DNA from: Lysinibacillus composti
GTDB lineage: Bacteria; Bacillota; Bacilli; Bacillales_A; Planococcaceae
Assembly (NCBI RefSeq): GCF_016908465.1
Contig: NZ_JAFBDY010000005.1
Coordinates: 124,001-188,000 of the forward strand
Direction of reading: 5' to 3'
DNA: 64,000 nucleotides
Shown: piece by piece, positions 27,533 through 37,069 of the stretch
Numbering within the stretch: position 1 is the first letter of the stretch
How the letters are laid out: every line of letters starts with the position of its first letter
Made by a program: the position numbers and the translations under genes
Notes under the pieces: generated by a model
What the model was told of the DNA's origin: nothing
The model's database searches: none
Seen by the model: the letters and a program-made list of their open reading frames with translations, nothing else

Positions 27533-28528
27533 ATGGCAGGAGATGTATTATCCCAATCCGAGATTGATGCTCTTCTATCTGCAATTTCCACTGGTGAAAT
27601 GTCAGCGGATGAAATCAAGAAAGAAGAAGAAACTAAAAAGATTAAAAACTATGACTTTAAACGTGCGCTTCGTTTCTCAAAAGATCAAATCCGAAGTTTG
27701 ACTCGAATACATGAGAATTTTGCCAGACTACTAACAACATTTTTCTCAGCTCAATTGAGAACTTATGTTCAAATAACGGTTGTTTCTGTGGACCAAATCC
27801 CGTTTGAAGAATTTGTACGTTCAATTCCCAAAATGACATTAATTAATATATTTGAAGTACCACCTCTAGATGGTAATATCTTAATGGAGATTAATCCTAA
27901 CATCGCGTACTCCATGCTAGACCGTTTAATGGGGGGAAAAGGCTCAAGCTATAGCAACGTGGATAACTTAACTGAAATTGAACAAAAAATAATGACCAAT
28001 TTATTTGAGCGTTCATTCGACAACTTAAGAGAGGCTTGGCAAAATGTTGCTGAAATTGACCCGATGCTCGTCGAACTTGAAGTGAATCCACAGTTCCTAC
28101 AAATGATTTCACCGAATGAAACGGTCGTAGTGATTTCATTAAATACGATTATTGGTGAAAATACAGGTATGATCAATATTTGTATTCCACATGTTGTACT
28201 CGAACCAATCATTCGCAATTTGTCTGTTCAATATTGGATGCAGTCCAATACGAAAGAAGCTACTCCAGAACAAACGAAAATGCTTGAAAATCGCGTTAAA
28301 CAGGCTCAGATTGATCTTGTTGCCGAATTAGGTACATCGGACATTACCATTGAAGATTTTCTTTATATGAACATTGGTGATGTCATTCAATTAGATCAAA
28401 ATATTAATGACCCACTAACTTTAAGAGTGGGGAATATACCGAAGTTTACGGTTCAACCAGGTAAATTAAATAAAAAAATGGCAATTCAGATTATCGAACC
28501 TGTGAAAGGAGGAGACGAAGATGAGTGA
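27533..28528 (+). CDS. fliM: Flagellar motor switch protein FliM
   Basis: Switch protein (331 residues). The N-terminal LSQSEIDALLSAISTGEMS is the CheY-phosphate docking segment. The CheC-like middle domain shows ILMEINPNIAYSMLDRLMGG and the C-terminal SpoA domain ends with ILYMNIGDVIQLDQ-like sequence (FLYMNIGDVIQLDQNI). GGAGGTG lies 7 bases before ATG. fliY overlaps its last 8 bases. Confidence 0.96.
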   Translation: MAGDVLSQSEIDALLSAISTGEMSADEIKKEEETKKIKNYDFKRALRFSKDQIRSLTRIHENFARLLTTFFSAQLRTYVQITVVSVDQIPFEEFVRSIPKMTLINIFEVPPLDGNILMEINPNIAYSMLDRLMGGKGSSYSNVDNLTEIEQKIMTNLFERSFDNLREAWQNVAEIDPMLVELEVNPQFLQMISPNETVVVISLNTIIGENTGMINICIPHVVLEPIIRNLSVQYWMQSNTKEATPEQTKMLENRVKQAQIDLVAELGTSDITIEDFLYMNIGDVIQLDQNINDPLTLRVGNIPKFTVQPGKLNKKMAIQIIEPVKGGDEDE

Positions 28529-29843
28529 TGGTATGCTCTCCCAAGAAGAAATTGAAGCTCTATTAAGAGGCGAAACTTTAGAAGATCGAATTAATGAGTT
28601 AGATCAATCAACAAATGAAGTAACAATTAATATTGATGATTATTTAGATTTGATGGAACAATCCGCGTTAGGTGAAATTGGAAATATTTCATTTGGAAGT
28701 TCTGCTACCGCCCTTTCCACTTTATTAAACCAAAAAGTAGAGATCACAACACCTGTCGTTTCAATGATTAACCGCAATAAATTAGAAGAGGAATTTCCAC
28801 ATCCATATGTAGCTGTAAAAGTGGAATATACAGCAGGGATTAACGGTATGAACCTGTTAGTTATAAAACAATCGGATGCTTCAATTATTGCAGATATTAT
28901 GTTAGGTGGAGATGGCTTACATCCAAATATGGATTTAGGCGAGATTCAATTAAGCGCGGTACAAGAAGCCATGAATCAAATGATGGGTTCAGCTGCCACA
29001 TCTATGTCAACGGTCTTTAATAAAAAGGTAGATATTTCACCACCATCCATTGACTTATTAAATATTTTACAAGATGAAGGCCGTGACTACATACCTGATG
29101 AAGATTTACTAATCAAAGTATCCTTTAGATTGAAAATTGGTGAATTAATTGACTCAAATATTATGCAATTACTGCCGTTAAAGTTTGCGCATGGTATTGC
29201 TAAAACACTTCTTGGCGAAGAAGAAGAAACAATTGTGGAACAACCAATTCAAAACGTTGTACCGGAAGTAGTACCACAAACTACACAAGTACAACAACCA
29301 GTTTATGAGCCGCCTATTGAGCAATCGAGTTACGCAAATCCTATGGCGCAACAACAATCGATGCCACAAGCACCGCCAATGGTTCAACAACAAATGGTTC
29401 AACAACCGATGTATCAACAGCCGCCAACGTACCAACAACAAGCGGCGACGACATATCAAGAACCACCTGTACATGCGATGCCTTATTATCAAGCACCGCA
29501 CGGGCAAAAACAACAGCCACCAGTAAATGTACAACAAGCACAATTTACATCGTTTGAGCAAGCGAACATTACACCTGCTGAAGCCCGAAATTTGAATATG
29601 TTATTAGATATTCCATTACAAGTTACAGTAGAGCTCGGAAGAACAAAACATTCGGTAAAAGATATACTACAATTAGCTTCTGGTTCAATTATTGAATTAG
29701 ACAAACTTGCTGGTGAACCGGTTGACATTTTAGTCAATAGCCGTTTAATCGCTAAAGGGGAAGTTGTGGTTATTGAAGAAAACTTCGGAGTTCGTATTAC
29801 GGACATCATCAGTCAAGCTGAACGCTTAAATAATTTGAAATAA
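28521..29843 (+). CDS. fliY: Switch phosphatase FliY (FliN-type)
   Basis: FliY (440 residues) is both a switch component and a CheY-phosphate phosphatase in Bacillus. Parts in order: CheY-binding N-terminus (LSQEEIEALLRG), CheC-like domain with two phosphatase helices (about 50-65 EIGNISFGSSATALSTLLN and about 150-165 VQEAMNQMMGSAATSM), a Gln/Pro-rich linker (about 235-345, longer than usual), and a C-terminal FliN domain (LDIPLQVTVELGRTKHSVKD). It overlaps fliM. Confidence 0.95.
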   Translation: MSDGMLSQEEIEALLRGETLEDRINELDQSTNEVTINIDDYLDLMEQSALGEIGNISFGSSATALSTLLNQKVEITTPVVSMINRNKLEEEFPHPYVAVKVEYTAGINGMNLLVIKQSDASIIADIMLGGDGLHPNMDLGEIQLSAVQEAMNQMMGSAATSMSTVFNKKVDISPPSIDLLNILQDEGRDYIPDEDLLIKVSFRLKIGELIDSNIMQLLPLKFAHGIAKTLLGEEEETIVEQPIQNVVPEVVPQTTQVQQPVYEPPIEQSSYANPMAQQQSMPQAPPMVQQQMVQQPMYQQPPTYQQQAATTYQEPPVHAMPYYQAPHGQKQQPPVNVQQAQFTSFEQANITPAEARNLNMLLDIPLQVTVELGRTKHSVKDILQLASGSIIELDKLAGEPVDILVNSRLIAKGEVVVIEENFGVRITDIISQAERLNNLK

Positions 29844-29862
29844 TCTATTGGGGGAATACACA

Positions 29863-30225
29863 ATGTCAAAAAGAATTTTAATCGTGGACGACGCTGCATT
29901 TATGAGAATGATGATTAAAGACATCTTAACGAAAAATGGTTACGAGGTAGTAGGAGAAGCTGCTGATGGCCAACAAGCAGTAGAAAAATATGCGGAATTA
30001 AACCCGGATTTAGTCACAATGGATATTACGATGCCAGAGATGGATGGAATTGCAGCTTTAAAAGCAATCAAATCAACAAATCCTAACGCAGTTGTTATTA
30101 TGTGCTCTGCGATGGGGCAACAAGCAATGGTAATCGATGCAATCCAAGCAGGTGCAAAGGATTTTATTGTAAAACCATTCCAAGCGGATCGTGTAATTGA
30201 AGCCATCCAAAAAGCATTGGGTTGA
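29863..30225 (+). CDS. cheY: Chemotaxis response regulator CheY
   Basis: Single-domain response regulator (120 residues). Acidic pocket Asp9-Asp10, phospho-acceptor Asp54 in LVTMDITMPEMDG, the Ser in VIMCSAMGQ and Lys in FIVKPFQ. CheY-phosphate binds FliM. An upstream TTG at 29848 keeps the frame open, but GGGGGA at 29850-29855 is 7 bases from the ATG at 29863, which gives the family start MSKRILIVDD. Confidence 0.96.
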   Translation: MSKRILIVDDAAFMRMMIKDILTKNGYEVVGEAADGQQAVEKYAELNPDLVTMDITMPEMDGIAALKAIKSTNPNAVVIMCSAMGQQAMVIDAIQAGAKDFIVKPFQADRVIEAIQKALG

Positions 30226-30229
30226 TGAG

Positions 30230-30892
30230 ATGCAAGGGATTCATTTAAATAAGAAAGCGATTGTTTTTGTATTACTTGTTATGATGGCTCTAACATTGCC
30301 AACACAACTAGTTTCTGCTTCACAAAGTAATCAAATGATCAGTGATGAATACCTTCAAAATCCGGACACAAACACAGATGAATCCCCAGACGTAAAAGAG
30401 GTTGACAACCAGAATGTTGGCCTCGGACCTGGGGATTACATCAAGATGTTGTTATCTTTACTGTTTGTCCTTGGTTTATTGGTTTTCGTATTAAAGTTCT
30501 TGAATAAAAAAAGCTCGAACTACCAGCAAAATAATGTCGTGAAAAATATTGGCGGGATTTCAGTTGGTTCACAAAAATCTGTTCAACTCCTTCATATTGG
30601 TAATTCTCTTTATATTGTTGGAGTTGGTGAAGATGTGCAGCTGCTCAAAGAAATTCAGGACCCTGAAGAAATCGAACAGCTTATCAAAATTTATCAAGAC
30701 AAGCAGCAAACAATCGTTTCTACATCGCCTTACATTACTGAATTATTCAAAAAGCTTAAAAAGAAGCCAAGTGTTGAAGAAACTGAGTCACAATCTGATT
30801 TTGGAGCAATCTTAAAAAATCGTTTATCTGAAATAAATAAAGAGCGACACGAGGAATTGGAAAAATGGAAGGAAAAGGAGCACGATAAATAA
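30230..30892 (+). CDS. fliO: Flagellar export gate protein FliO (FliZ)
   Basis: FliO, called FliZ in B. subtilis (220 residues from ATG 30230). An N-terminal signal-like segment (about 9-28, ending VSAS), a second membrane segment (about 72-92, IKMLLSLLFVLGLLVFVLKF) and the cytoplasmic stretch VVKNIGGISVGSQKSVQLLH typical of FliO. A longer frame from 30197 would overlap cheY by 29 bases and is not needed. fliP follows with a one-base overlap. Confidence 0.88.
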   Translation: MQGIHLNKKAIVFVLLVMMALTLPTQLVSASQSNQMISDEYLQNPDTNTDESPDVKEVDNQNVGLGPGDYIKMLLSLLFVLGLLVFVLKFLNKKSSNYQQNNVVKNIGGISVGSQKSVQLLHIGNSLYIVGVGEDVQLLKEIQDPEEIEQLIKIYQDKQQTIVSTSPYITELFKKLKKKPSVEETESQSDFGAILKNRLSEINKERHEELEKWKEKEHDK

Positions 30893-31557
30893 TGCAAGAC
30901 TTTATCTCATTCTTTTCTGACAGTGATCCAACGAACGTCTCTACTTCTGTTAAATTACTTTTAGTATTAACAGTATTGTCATTAGCACCAAGTATTCTAA
31001 TATTAATGACCTCGTTTACGCGAATTGTGATTGTATTATCGTTTACGCGAACTGCACTTGCTACAAACCAGATGCCACCGAACCAAGTGATCATTGGGTT
31101 AGCGTTGTTTTTATCGTTTTTCGTTATGGCACCAACATTTAATGAGGTAAATGAAGAAGCATTACAACCGTTATTTGCAGAGGAAATCGACCTAGATGAA
31201 GCATATAACAGAGCAACGATCCCATTTAAAGAGTTCATGGCAAGTCATACGAGACAAAAAGATTTAGAGCTGTTTCTAAGTTATAACCAGGCTGAGCGTC
31301 CTGATACTGTAGAAGAGATCCCATTAACGATGCTTGTCCCTGCTTTTGCATTAAGTGAAATAAAGACAGCATTCCAAATGGGCTTTATGATTTTTATTCC
31401 ATTTTTAGTCATTGATATGGTAGTAGCAAGTGTCCTGATGTCGATGGGGATGATGATGCTACCGCCTGTTATGATTTCATTACCGTTTAAAATACTATTA
31501 TTCGTCCTTGTTGATGGTTGGTATTTAGTAATTAAATCTTTACTTCAAAGTTTTTAG
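30892..31557 (+). CDS. fliP: Flagellar export gate protein FliP
   Basis: Core gate protein (221 residues, four membrane segments). LLLVLTVLSLAPSILILMTS at the N-terminus followed by FTRIVIVLSFTR and the C-terminal GFMIFIPFLVIDMVVASVLM then SMGMMMLPPVMISLPFKILL are nearly invariant in the family. It builds the FliPQR pore. No cleaved signal peptide like that of E. coli is evident. Confidence 0.97.
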   Translation: MQDFISFFSDSDPTNVSTSVKLLLVLTVLSLAPSILILMTSFTRIVIVLSFTRTALATNQMPPNQVIIGLALFLSFFVMAPTFNEVNEEALQPLFAEEIDLDEAYNRATIPFKEFMASHTRQKDLELFLSYNQAERPDTVEEIPLTMLVPAFALSEIKTAFQMGFMIFIPFLVIDMVVASVLMSMGMMMLPPVMISLPFKILLFVLVDGWYLVIKSLLQSF

Positions 31558-31569
31558 GGGTTGATACAA

Positions 31570-31839
31570 ATGAGTCAAGAAATGGTCATTTCAATAGCAG
31601 AAAGAGCGATATGGACCGTCCTTTTAGTTTCAGGGCCCTTATTGTTAGTAGCATTAATAACAGGATTGATTGTCAGTATATTTCAAGCCACAACATCAAT
31701 TCAAGAACAGACACTGGCGTTTGTACCGAAAATCATTGCGGTATTCGTTGCAATAATTTTCTTCGGGCCATTTATGATTACTAAATTGACAGACTATCTT
31801 TACGATATTTTTAATAACCTGACTCGATATATCGGGTGA
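31570..31839 (+). CDS. fliQ: Flagellar export gate protein FliQ
   Basis: Small two-segment gate protein (89 residues). SGPLLLVALITGLIVSIFQA and TTSIQEQTLAFVPKIIAVFV are diagnostic. The frame opens with TTG at 31561, but AGGGG (31556-31560) fits the ATG at 31570, which also gives the B. subtilis length. Confidence 0.95.
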   Translation: MSQEMVISIAERAIWTVLLVSGPLLLVALITGLIVSIFQATTSIQEQTLAFVPKIIAVFVAIIFFGPFMITKLTDYLYDIFNNLTRYIG

Positions 31840-31843
31840 TTAG

Positions 31844-32620
31844 ATGACAGAACTTATTCCTGATCTATCCGTATTATTATTAATTTTAGTCAGAGTTTCT
31901 GCTTTTTTTGTATCAGTCCCTTTTTTATCTTATCGAACGATTCCAGCGCAATTAAGGATTGCTTTAGCCCTAATTTTATCGTGGATGATGTATTACACGT
32001 TAAATGTAGAGCCGTTTCCAATTGATGGTGAGTATTTACTACTGATCATGAAAGAAGCGATTATTGGACTTTCGATTGGACTAGTAGCGTACATAGTTAC
32101 TTCTGCCGTGCAAATTGCAGGAGGATTTATTGATTTTCAAACGGGTTTTGCCTTAGCTAATATTATTGACCCACAAACAGGTGCTCAAAGCCCATTAATG
32201 GGGCAATTTTTTAATTTCCTATTATTATTTGTATTACTTTCTACAAATGGACATCATCTCATTTTAGATGGAATCTTTTATAGTTATCAATTTGTCCCCA
32301 TCGATCAACTTACACCGAACTTCGGTGATGCAAATACTGTAGAGTTTATTGCAAAGTTATTTGCGTACGCTTTTGCGGTTGCATTTCAAATGTCTGCTCC
32401 AGTAGTTGCAACGATATTTTTAGTAACCATAGCGTTAGGGATTACAGGGAAAACAGTGCCACAACTTAATATTTTCGTTGTTGGTTTTCCTATTAATATC
32501 GCCGTTGCCTTTCTTGTTTTATTTATCGTAATGGGGCTGATGATTACGGTAATGGAAAATGTGGTGGAGATGATGATTTTAGCAATGCGGGATTTGATGC
32601 AGTACTTAGGTGGTTCTTAA
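31844..32620 (+). CDS. fliR: Flagellar export gate protein FliR
   Basis: Gate protein (258 residues, about six membrane segments). RVSAFFVSVPFLSYRTIPAQ and the GGFIDFQTGFALANIIDPQT stretch are family hallmarks. It starts 4 bases after fliQ; GGTGA near the fliQ stop serves as ribosome site. Confidence 0.96.
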   Translation: MTELIPDLSVLLLILVRVSAFFVSVPFLSYRTIPAQLRIALALILSWMMYYTLNVEPFPIDGEYLLLIMKEAIIGLSIGLVAYIVTSAVQIAGGFIDFQTGFALANIIDPQTGAQSPLMGQFFNFLLLFVLLSTNGHHLILDGIFYSYQFVPIDQLTPNFGDANTVEFIAKLFAYAFAVAFQMSAPVVATIFLVTIALGITGKTVPQLNIFVVGFPINIAVAFLVLFIVMGLMITVMENVVEMMILAMRDLMQYLGGS

Positions 32621-32621
32621 C

Positions 32622-33710
32622 ATGAAGTTATTACTAACGTTAGATATACAACTCTTTGCAGGGGAAAAGACGGAAAAAGCGACTCCTAAAAAACGTCAAG
32701 ATGCTAGGAAAAAAGGACAAGTTTTAAAGAGCCAAGACGTTTCGGCCGCATTTGTTCTTTTACTTAGCTTCTTATTTCTAATCTTTGCTGCACCATTAAT
32801 GCAAGAAGGCCTTTTTTCTTTTTTAATACAAGCATTTGAAAAAAATATGCTTATTGAAACGCTCACAACTGATACAGTTATGCAAATGTACACGGACTCG
32901 CTAAAAGAAATGGCTGTTATTTTGCTACCTATTCTAGCTGTAACCGTTGTTGCAAGTGTTGGAGCGAACTTTTTTCAATTTGGATTTTTATTTACGACTG
33001 AATCCTTAAAAATAGACTTAAAAAAAATGGATCCCATTAAAGGGATAAAAAAAATCATATCTGTCCGTGCCATTGTTAACCTTTTAAAGTCACTTTTAAA
33101 AGTTGCATTTATTAGTACGGTAACAACGATTGTCATATGGACCAATTTAGAAGATGTTCTGTCACTAGCGGTACAAGAACCTTTCTCTACATTAAGTACG
33201 GTGGCACAATTAACTGGATTAATGGGTATTGCGGCTTCCGCAGTATTGATCGTAATTGCGCTCCTGGATTATATGTATGAGAAATTTGAATATGAAAAAC
33301 AACTGAAAATGTCAAAGCAAGACATTAAGGATGAATATAAAAATAGTGAGGGTGACCCTCTCATTAAATCAAAGATTAAGCAACGTCAACGTGAAATGGC
33401 TATGCGCCGGATGATGCAAGATGTACCATATGCAGACGTAGTCATTACCAACCCGACGCACTTTGCGATTTGCTTAAAATATGATGATACAAGTATGGAT
33501 GCACCAAAGGTCGTTGCCAAGGGTACCGATTATGTTGCACAAAAAATTAAATTAATTGCGAAAGAAAATAATGTCGTAATGGTGGAAAATCGACCGTTAG
33601 CGCGAGCAATGTACGACCAAGTAGAAATTGGTGATCAAGTGCCAGAGGAATTTTTTAAAGCAGTGGCCGAAATCCTTGCGTATGTTTATCGTATAAAACG
33701 TAAAATTTAA
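32622..33710 (+). CDS. flhB: Flagellar export switch protein FlhB
   Basis: FlhB (362 residues) selects export substrates and is cut between Asn277 and Pro278 in TNPTHFA. N-terminal FAGEKTEKATPKKRQDARKK, four membrane segments (about 30-210), and the cytoplasmic C-domain are all intact. AGGTGG (32608-32613) points to ATG 32622 instead of the GTG at 32610 that overlaps fliR. Compare YlqH (4449-4748), which looks like the post-cleavage fragment alone. A structured repeat starts 2 bases after its stop. Confidence 0.96.
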   Translation: MKLLLTLDIQLFAGEKTEKATPKKRQDARKKGQVLKSQDVSAAFVLLLSFLFLIFAAPLMQEGLFSFLIQAFEKNMLIETLTTDTVMQMYTDSLKEMAVILLPILAVTVVASVGANFFQFGFLFTTESLKIDLKKMDPIKGIKKIISVRAIVNLLKSLLKVAFISTVTTIVIWTNLEDVLSLAVQEPFSTLSTVAQLTGLMGIAASAVLIVIALLDYMYEKFEYEKQLKMSKQDIKDEYKNSEGDPLIKSKIKQRQREMAMRRMMQDVPYADVVITNPTHFAICLKYDDTSMDAPKVVAKGTDYVAQKIKLIAKENNVVMVENRPLARAMYDQVEIGDQVPEEFFKAVAEILAYVYRIKRKI

Positions 33711-33712
33711 CA

Positions 33713-33864
33713 AAGAAAAGCGGAGGCGGCTCGTTCACACCCGACAAGCACTGGAGACAATACCGGTGAAGGCGCTTTTTGCCTTCGCTGGTATTGTCGA
33801 AGTGACCTCGAGGGTGTAGCCGCCGTAGCTAGACACTATTTTAACCTCGAAATTTATATTTTCT
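33713..33864 (+). repeat. Structured repeat element, copy C with 3' tail
   Basis: AAGAAAAGCGG begins 2 bases after the flhB stop. Stems: GGCGGCT/AGCCGCC, ACACCC/GGGTGT, CACT/AGTG, GACAATACC/GGTATTGTC, apex GAAGGC-GCTTTTT-GCCTTC. End GCTAGACACTATTTTAACC with the AAATTTATATTTT tail. Its inner modules are the same as copy D6 8.8 kb away. Confidence 0.85.
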
Positions 33865-33890
33865 AATCTTTAAAAAAACGGGGGTATTAC

Positions 33891-35924
33891 ATGAAATTTC
33901 GCGACTTAGGGGTATTAGGTGCAGTCATATTAATAGTAGCGATGCTGATCATCCCTCTACCAACTTGGTTATTAAGTTTTTTAATTATTATCAATATCAC
34001 GTTATCTTTAATCGTTTTACTAACGGCGATGAATATGAAAGAAGCATTAGATTTTGCTATTTTCCCTTCCGTCATTTTGTTATTAACTTTGTTCAGGCTT
34101 GGACTAAGTATTTCCACAACCCGTGCGATTTTAGCAAAAGGAGATGCGGGAGATGTTGTTGAAACTTTTGGTCAGTTTGTTACCGGCGGAAATATTTTAG
34201 TAGGTTTAGTAATCTTCTTGTTATTAGTAGTTATTAACTTCATTGTTATAACAAAAGGTTCGGAACGTGTGGCTGAAGTTGCTGCTCGATTCACATTAGA
34301 TGCAATGCCAGGGAAACAAATGAGTATCGATGCCGATTTAAATGCCGGCATGATTTCGGAAAAAGAAGCACGTACTCGCCGAGAAAAAGTATCAAGAGAA
34401 TCAGATTTTTACGGGGCAATGGATGGTGCGACGAAATTCGTAAAAGGAGATGCCATTGCATCCATTATTATGGTATTTATTAACCTTTTATTTGGGATTG
34501 TTATTGGGATGCTTCAACTTGACTATGCGTTTGCAGATGCTGCATCTCACTTCTCAACGCTAACAGTTGGTGACGGACTTGTTGCACAAATTCCAGCATT
34601 GCTTGTTTCGACAGCAACAGGGATTGTTGTAACACGTGCTGCTTCGGAAGGAAATCTTGGCGAAGACATTGTGAACCAATTATTCGCTCAATCTAAGCTT
34701 TTATATGTTGCAGGGGGTACAATGATTCTTCTAGGTCTGTTCACACCGATTCCTGATTGGATTACAATTCCAATTGGAGCTTCATTAATTACGGGAGCAT
34801 ACTTCATGGATCGCAAGAAACCCGAAGACCCAGAAGAACTGCTTGAGATGGAAGAGGAAGAAGCAACTGACACGATGAAGAGTCCTGAAAATGTCATTAA
34901 CCTACTGAATGTCGATCCAATCGAATTTGAATTTGGGTATGGGTTAATTCCATTAGTGGATGCAGGACAAGGTGGGGACTTACTAGATCGCGTTGTCATG
35001 ATTCGTCGTCAGCTTGCGTTAGAACTTGGAATTGTCATCCCAGTAGTACGTATTCGAGATAATATTCAACTGCAACCAAACGAATATCGTATCAAAATAA
35101 AAGGAAATGAAATGGCAAAGGGAGAGCTTTTGCTAGACCATTATTTAGCGATGAGTCCAAGTGATGATAATTCAATTGAGGGGATTGATACGATCGAACC
35201 TTCATTCGGATTACCTGCTAAATGGATTACAGAACAAACAAAAGAAGAGGCCGAAATTTTAGGTTACACAGTTGTTGACCCGCCAAGTGTTGTGTCGACA
35301 CATTTAACAGAAATTATTCGCATGAATGCTCATGAATTACTAGGCCGTCAAGAAACGAAACAATTAATTGATCATCTACGTGAGAGTTATCCAATCTTAG
35401 TGGAGGAATTAACGCCAACACCATTATCGATTGGTGAAATTCAAAAAGTATTGGCCAAACTATTACAAGAAAATGTATCAATTCGTAATTTGCCGATTAT
35501 TTTTGAGACATTAGCCGATTATTCAAAACTTACAAGTGATCCGGATATTTTAACGGAATATGTTCGTCAAGGACTTGCGAGACAAATCACATCACAATAT
35601 GTATCTGGACAACCTGCTTTAAAAGTCATTACGGTTCCGGCGAAAATTGAAAAGTTAATTGCAGACAGTATTCAACAAACGGAACATGGAAACTACTTAG
35701 CTATGAATCCGCAAGAATCCCAGGAGCTTTTAGAAGCAGTAGCAAAAGAAGTGGAACGGGTGTCCTTTATGGAACAATCACCAATTATTCTCTGCTCGCC
35801 TGCAATTCGCATGTATTTAAGACAGTTAACAGAACGGTATTTCCCGCAAATTCCTATACTTTCTTATAATGAGTTAGATTCAAACGTTGAAATCCAAAGT
35901 GTTGGAGTGGTGAATGTAGAATGA
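33891..35924 (+). CDS. flhA: Flagellar export protein FlhA
   Basis: FlhA (677 residues), the export gate's proton-driven component and cargo dock. About eight N-terminal membrane segments (1-310), the conserved cytoplasmic FHIPEP region (FTLDAMPGKQMSIDADLNAG and ARTRREKVSRESDFYGAMDG), an acidic linker (about 315-335) and the cytoplasmic nonameric ring domain. GGGGGTA precedes ATG. flhF overlaps its stop (ATGA). Confidence 0.97.
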   Translation: MKFRDLGVLGAVILIVAMLIIPLPTWLLSFLIIINITLSLIVLLTAMNMKEALDFAIFPSVILLLTLFRLGLSISTTRAILAKGDAGDVVETFGQFVTGGNILVGLVIFLLLVVINFIVITKGSERVAEVAARFTLDAMPGKQMSIDADLNAGMISEKEARTRREKVSRESDFYGAMDGATKFVKGDAIASIIMVFINLLFGIVIGMLQLDYAFADAASHFSTLTVGDGLVAQIPALLVSTATGIVVTRAASEGNLGEDIVNQLFAQSKLLYVAGGTMILLGLFTPIPDWITIPIGASLITGAYFMDRKKPEDPEELLEMEEEEATDTMKSPENVINLLNVDPIEFEFGYGLIPLVDAGQGGDLLDRVVMIRRQLALELGIVIPVVRIRDNIQLQPNEYRIKIKGNEMAKGELLLDHYLAMSPSDDNSIEGIDTIEPSFGLPAKWITEQTKEEAEILGYTVVDPPSVVSTHLTEIIRMNAHELLGRQETKQLIDHLRESYPILVEELTPTPLSIGEIQKVLAKLLQENVSIRNLPIIFETLADYSKLTSDPDILTEYVRQGLARQITSQYVSGQPALKVITVPAKIEKLIADSIQQTEHGNYLAMNPQESQELLEAVAKEVERVSFMEQSPIILCSPAIRMYLRQLTERYFPQIPILSYNELDSNVEIQSVGVVNVE

Positions 35925-37069
35925 AGATGAAAAAATATACTGCACCTTCAATCGCAGAAGCAATGAAGCGAATACGAGCTGACCTTGGTGAAGATGCGGT
36001 CATAATCAGCTCAAAAGTAGTGGTAACGAAAAAACTCTTCGGGCTTATTAAACATAAAAACTTTGAAGTGCTAGCCGGAGTGGATCAAATTGAGACAAAA
36101 CCAACTACCGGGTCGATGTTCCCGGACCTACAACCTGATCACTTCCAACCTTCTCGGTCAACTGTGCAAGAAGAGGTACATAGCGAAAATACCCTTTTAA
36201 CAAGTGAATTGAAAAGTGAGATTGCGGATTTAAAAGCAATGCTACAGTCCATGCAAAGACAGTCAGTGGAGTCGCAAATCCCTCAGGAAATGAAACCATT
36301 TCTCGACTTTTTAAAGCGCCAAGAGCTAAACGAAGAGCTCATCACCGCTATAAGTGATGAGCTTTTTCAGCTATATAAAAAACAAGGGACACTTTTAAAT
36401 CTAGACATAAAAGAAGTGGCAGAGCAATATTTAAAAGAAAAAATGATGTCACTTCCAATTGGTGGACTCTCTTATAAAAGAAAATACATTAATTTACTTG
36501 GACCAACAGGTGTAGGAAAAACGACAACCATTGCGAAGATGGCTGCTCGAGCAGTTTTAGAGAAAAAGAAAAAAATTGGATTCATCACCACTGATACTTA
36601 TCGAATTGCGGCAATTGAGCAACTAAAGACCTATGCCAATCTGTTACAGGCACCCGTTGAAATTGTTTACAATGCAGATGATTATAAGGCGGCAATTAAG
36701 AAATTTGAACACCTTGATCTCATCTTTATTGATACTGCAGGTCGCAATTATAAAGAAGCGAAATATGTAAATGATTTAAAGAAATTAATCGAATTCGATG
36801 AGGAAGTGGAGTCGTTCTTAGTTCTATCCTTAACTGCCAAAGAAAAAGATATGGAAACAATTACTGAGCAATTCGAGGAGATTCCAATCGAAAAGTTCAT
36901 CTTTACCAAAATCGACGAAACAAATACTATTGGCACCATGTTTAATTTAATGATTAAATATAATAAAGGACTTGCTTACTATACGAATGGTCAAGAAGTC
37001 CCGGAAGATATTGAAGAGGCAAAAATAGAAAAATTACTTGAATTGTTCTTTCAAGGAGAATTCGAATGA
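35921..37069 (+). CDS. flhF: SRP-type GTPase FlhF
   Basis: FlhF (382 residues) helps place the flagellar base. The variable N-terminal B domain (1-110) is followed by an N domain and the SRP-family G domain: [16 protein letters not shown] (G1), DTYRIAAIEQL, IDTAGR and TKIDET. The guanine motif TKID is intact. ATG overlaps flhA and the stop overlaps flhG, so the three are translationally linked. Confidence 0.96.
   Translation: MKMKKYTAPSIAEAMKRIRADLGEDAVIISSKVVVTKKLFGLIKHKNFEVLAGVDQIETKPTTGSMFPDLQPDHFQPSRSTVQEEVHSENTLLTSELKSEIADLKAMLQSMQRQSVESQIPQEMKPFLDFLKRQELNEELITAISDELFQLYKKQGTLLNLDIKEVAEQYLKEKMMSLPIGGLSYKRKYINLLGPTGVGKTTTIAKMAARAVLEKKKKIGFITTDTYRIAAIEQLKTYANLLQAPVEIVYNADDYKAAIKKFEHLDLIFIDTAGRNYKEAKYVNDLKKLIEFDEEVESFLVLSLTAKEKDMETITEQFEEIPIEKFIFTKIDETNTIGTMFNLMIKYNKGLAYYTNGQEVPEDIEEAKIEKLLELFFQGEFE

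Noticed and set aside
29178-29561. Leftward open frame of 127 codons inside fliY
   Set aside because: It is the mirror of the Gln/Pro-rich linker, with low-complexity Leu/Arg content and no ribosome site.
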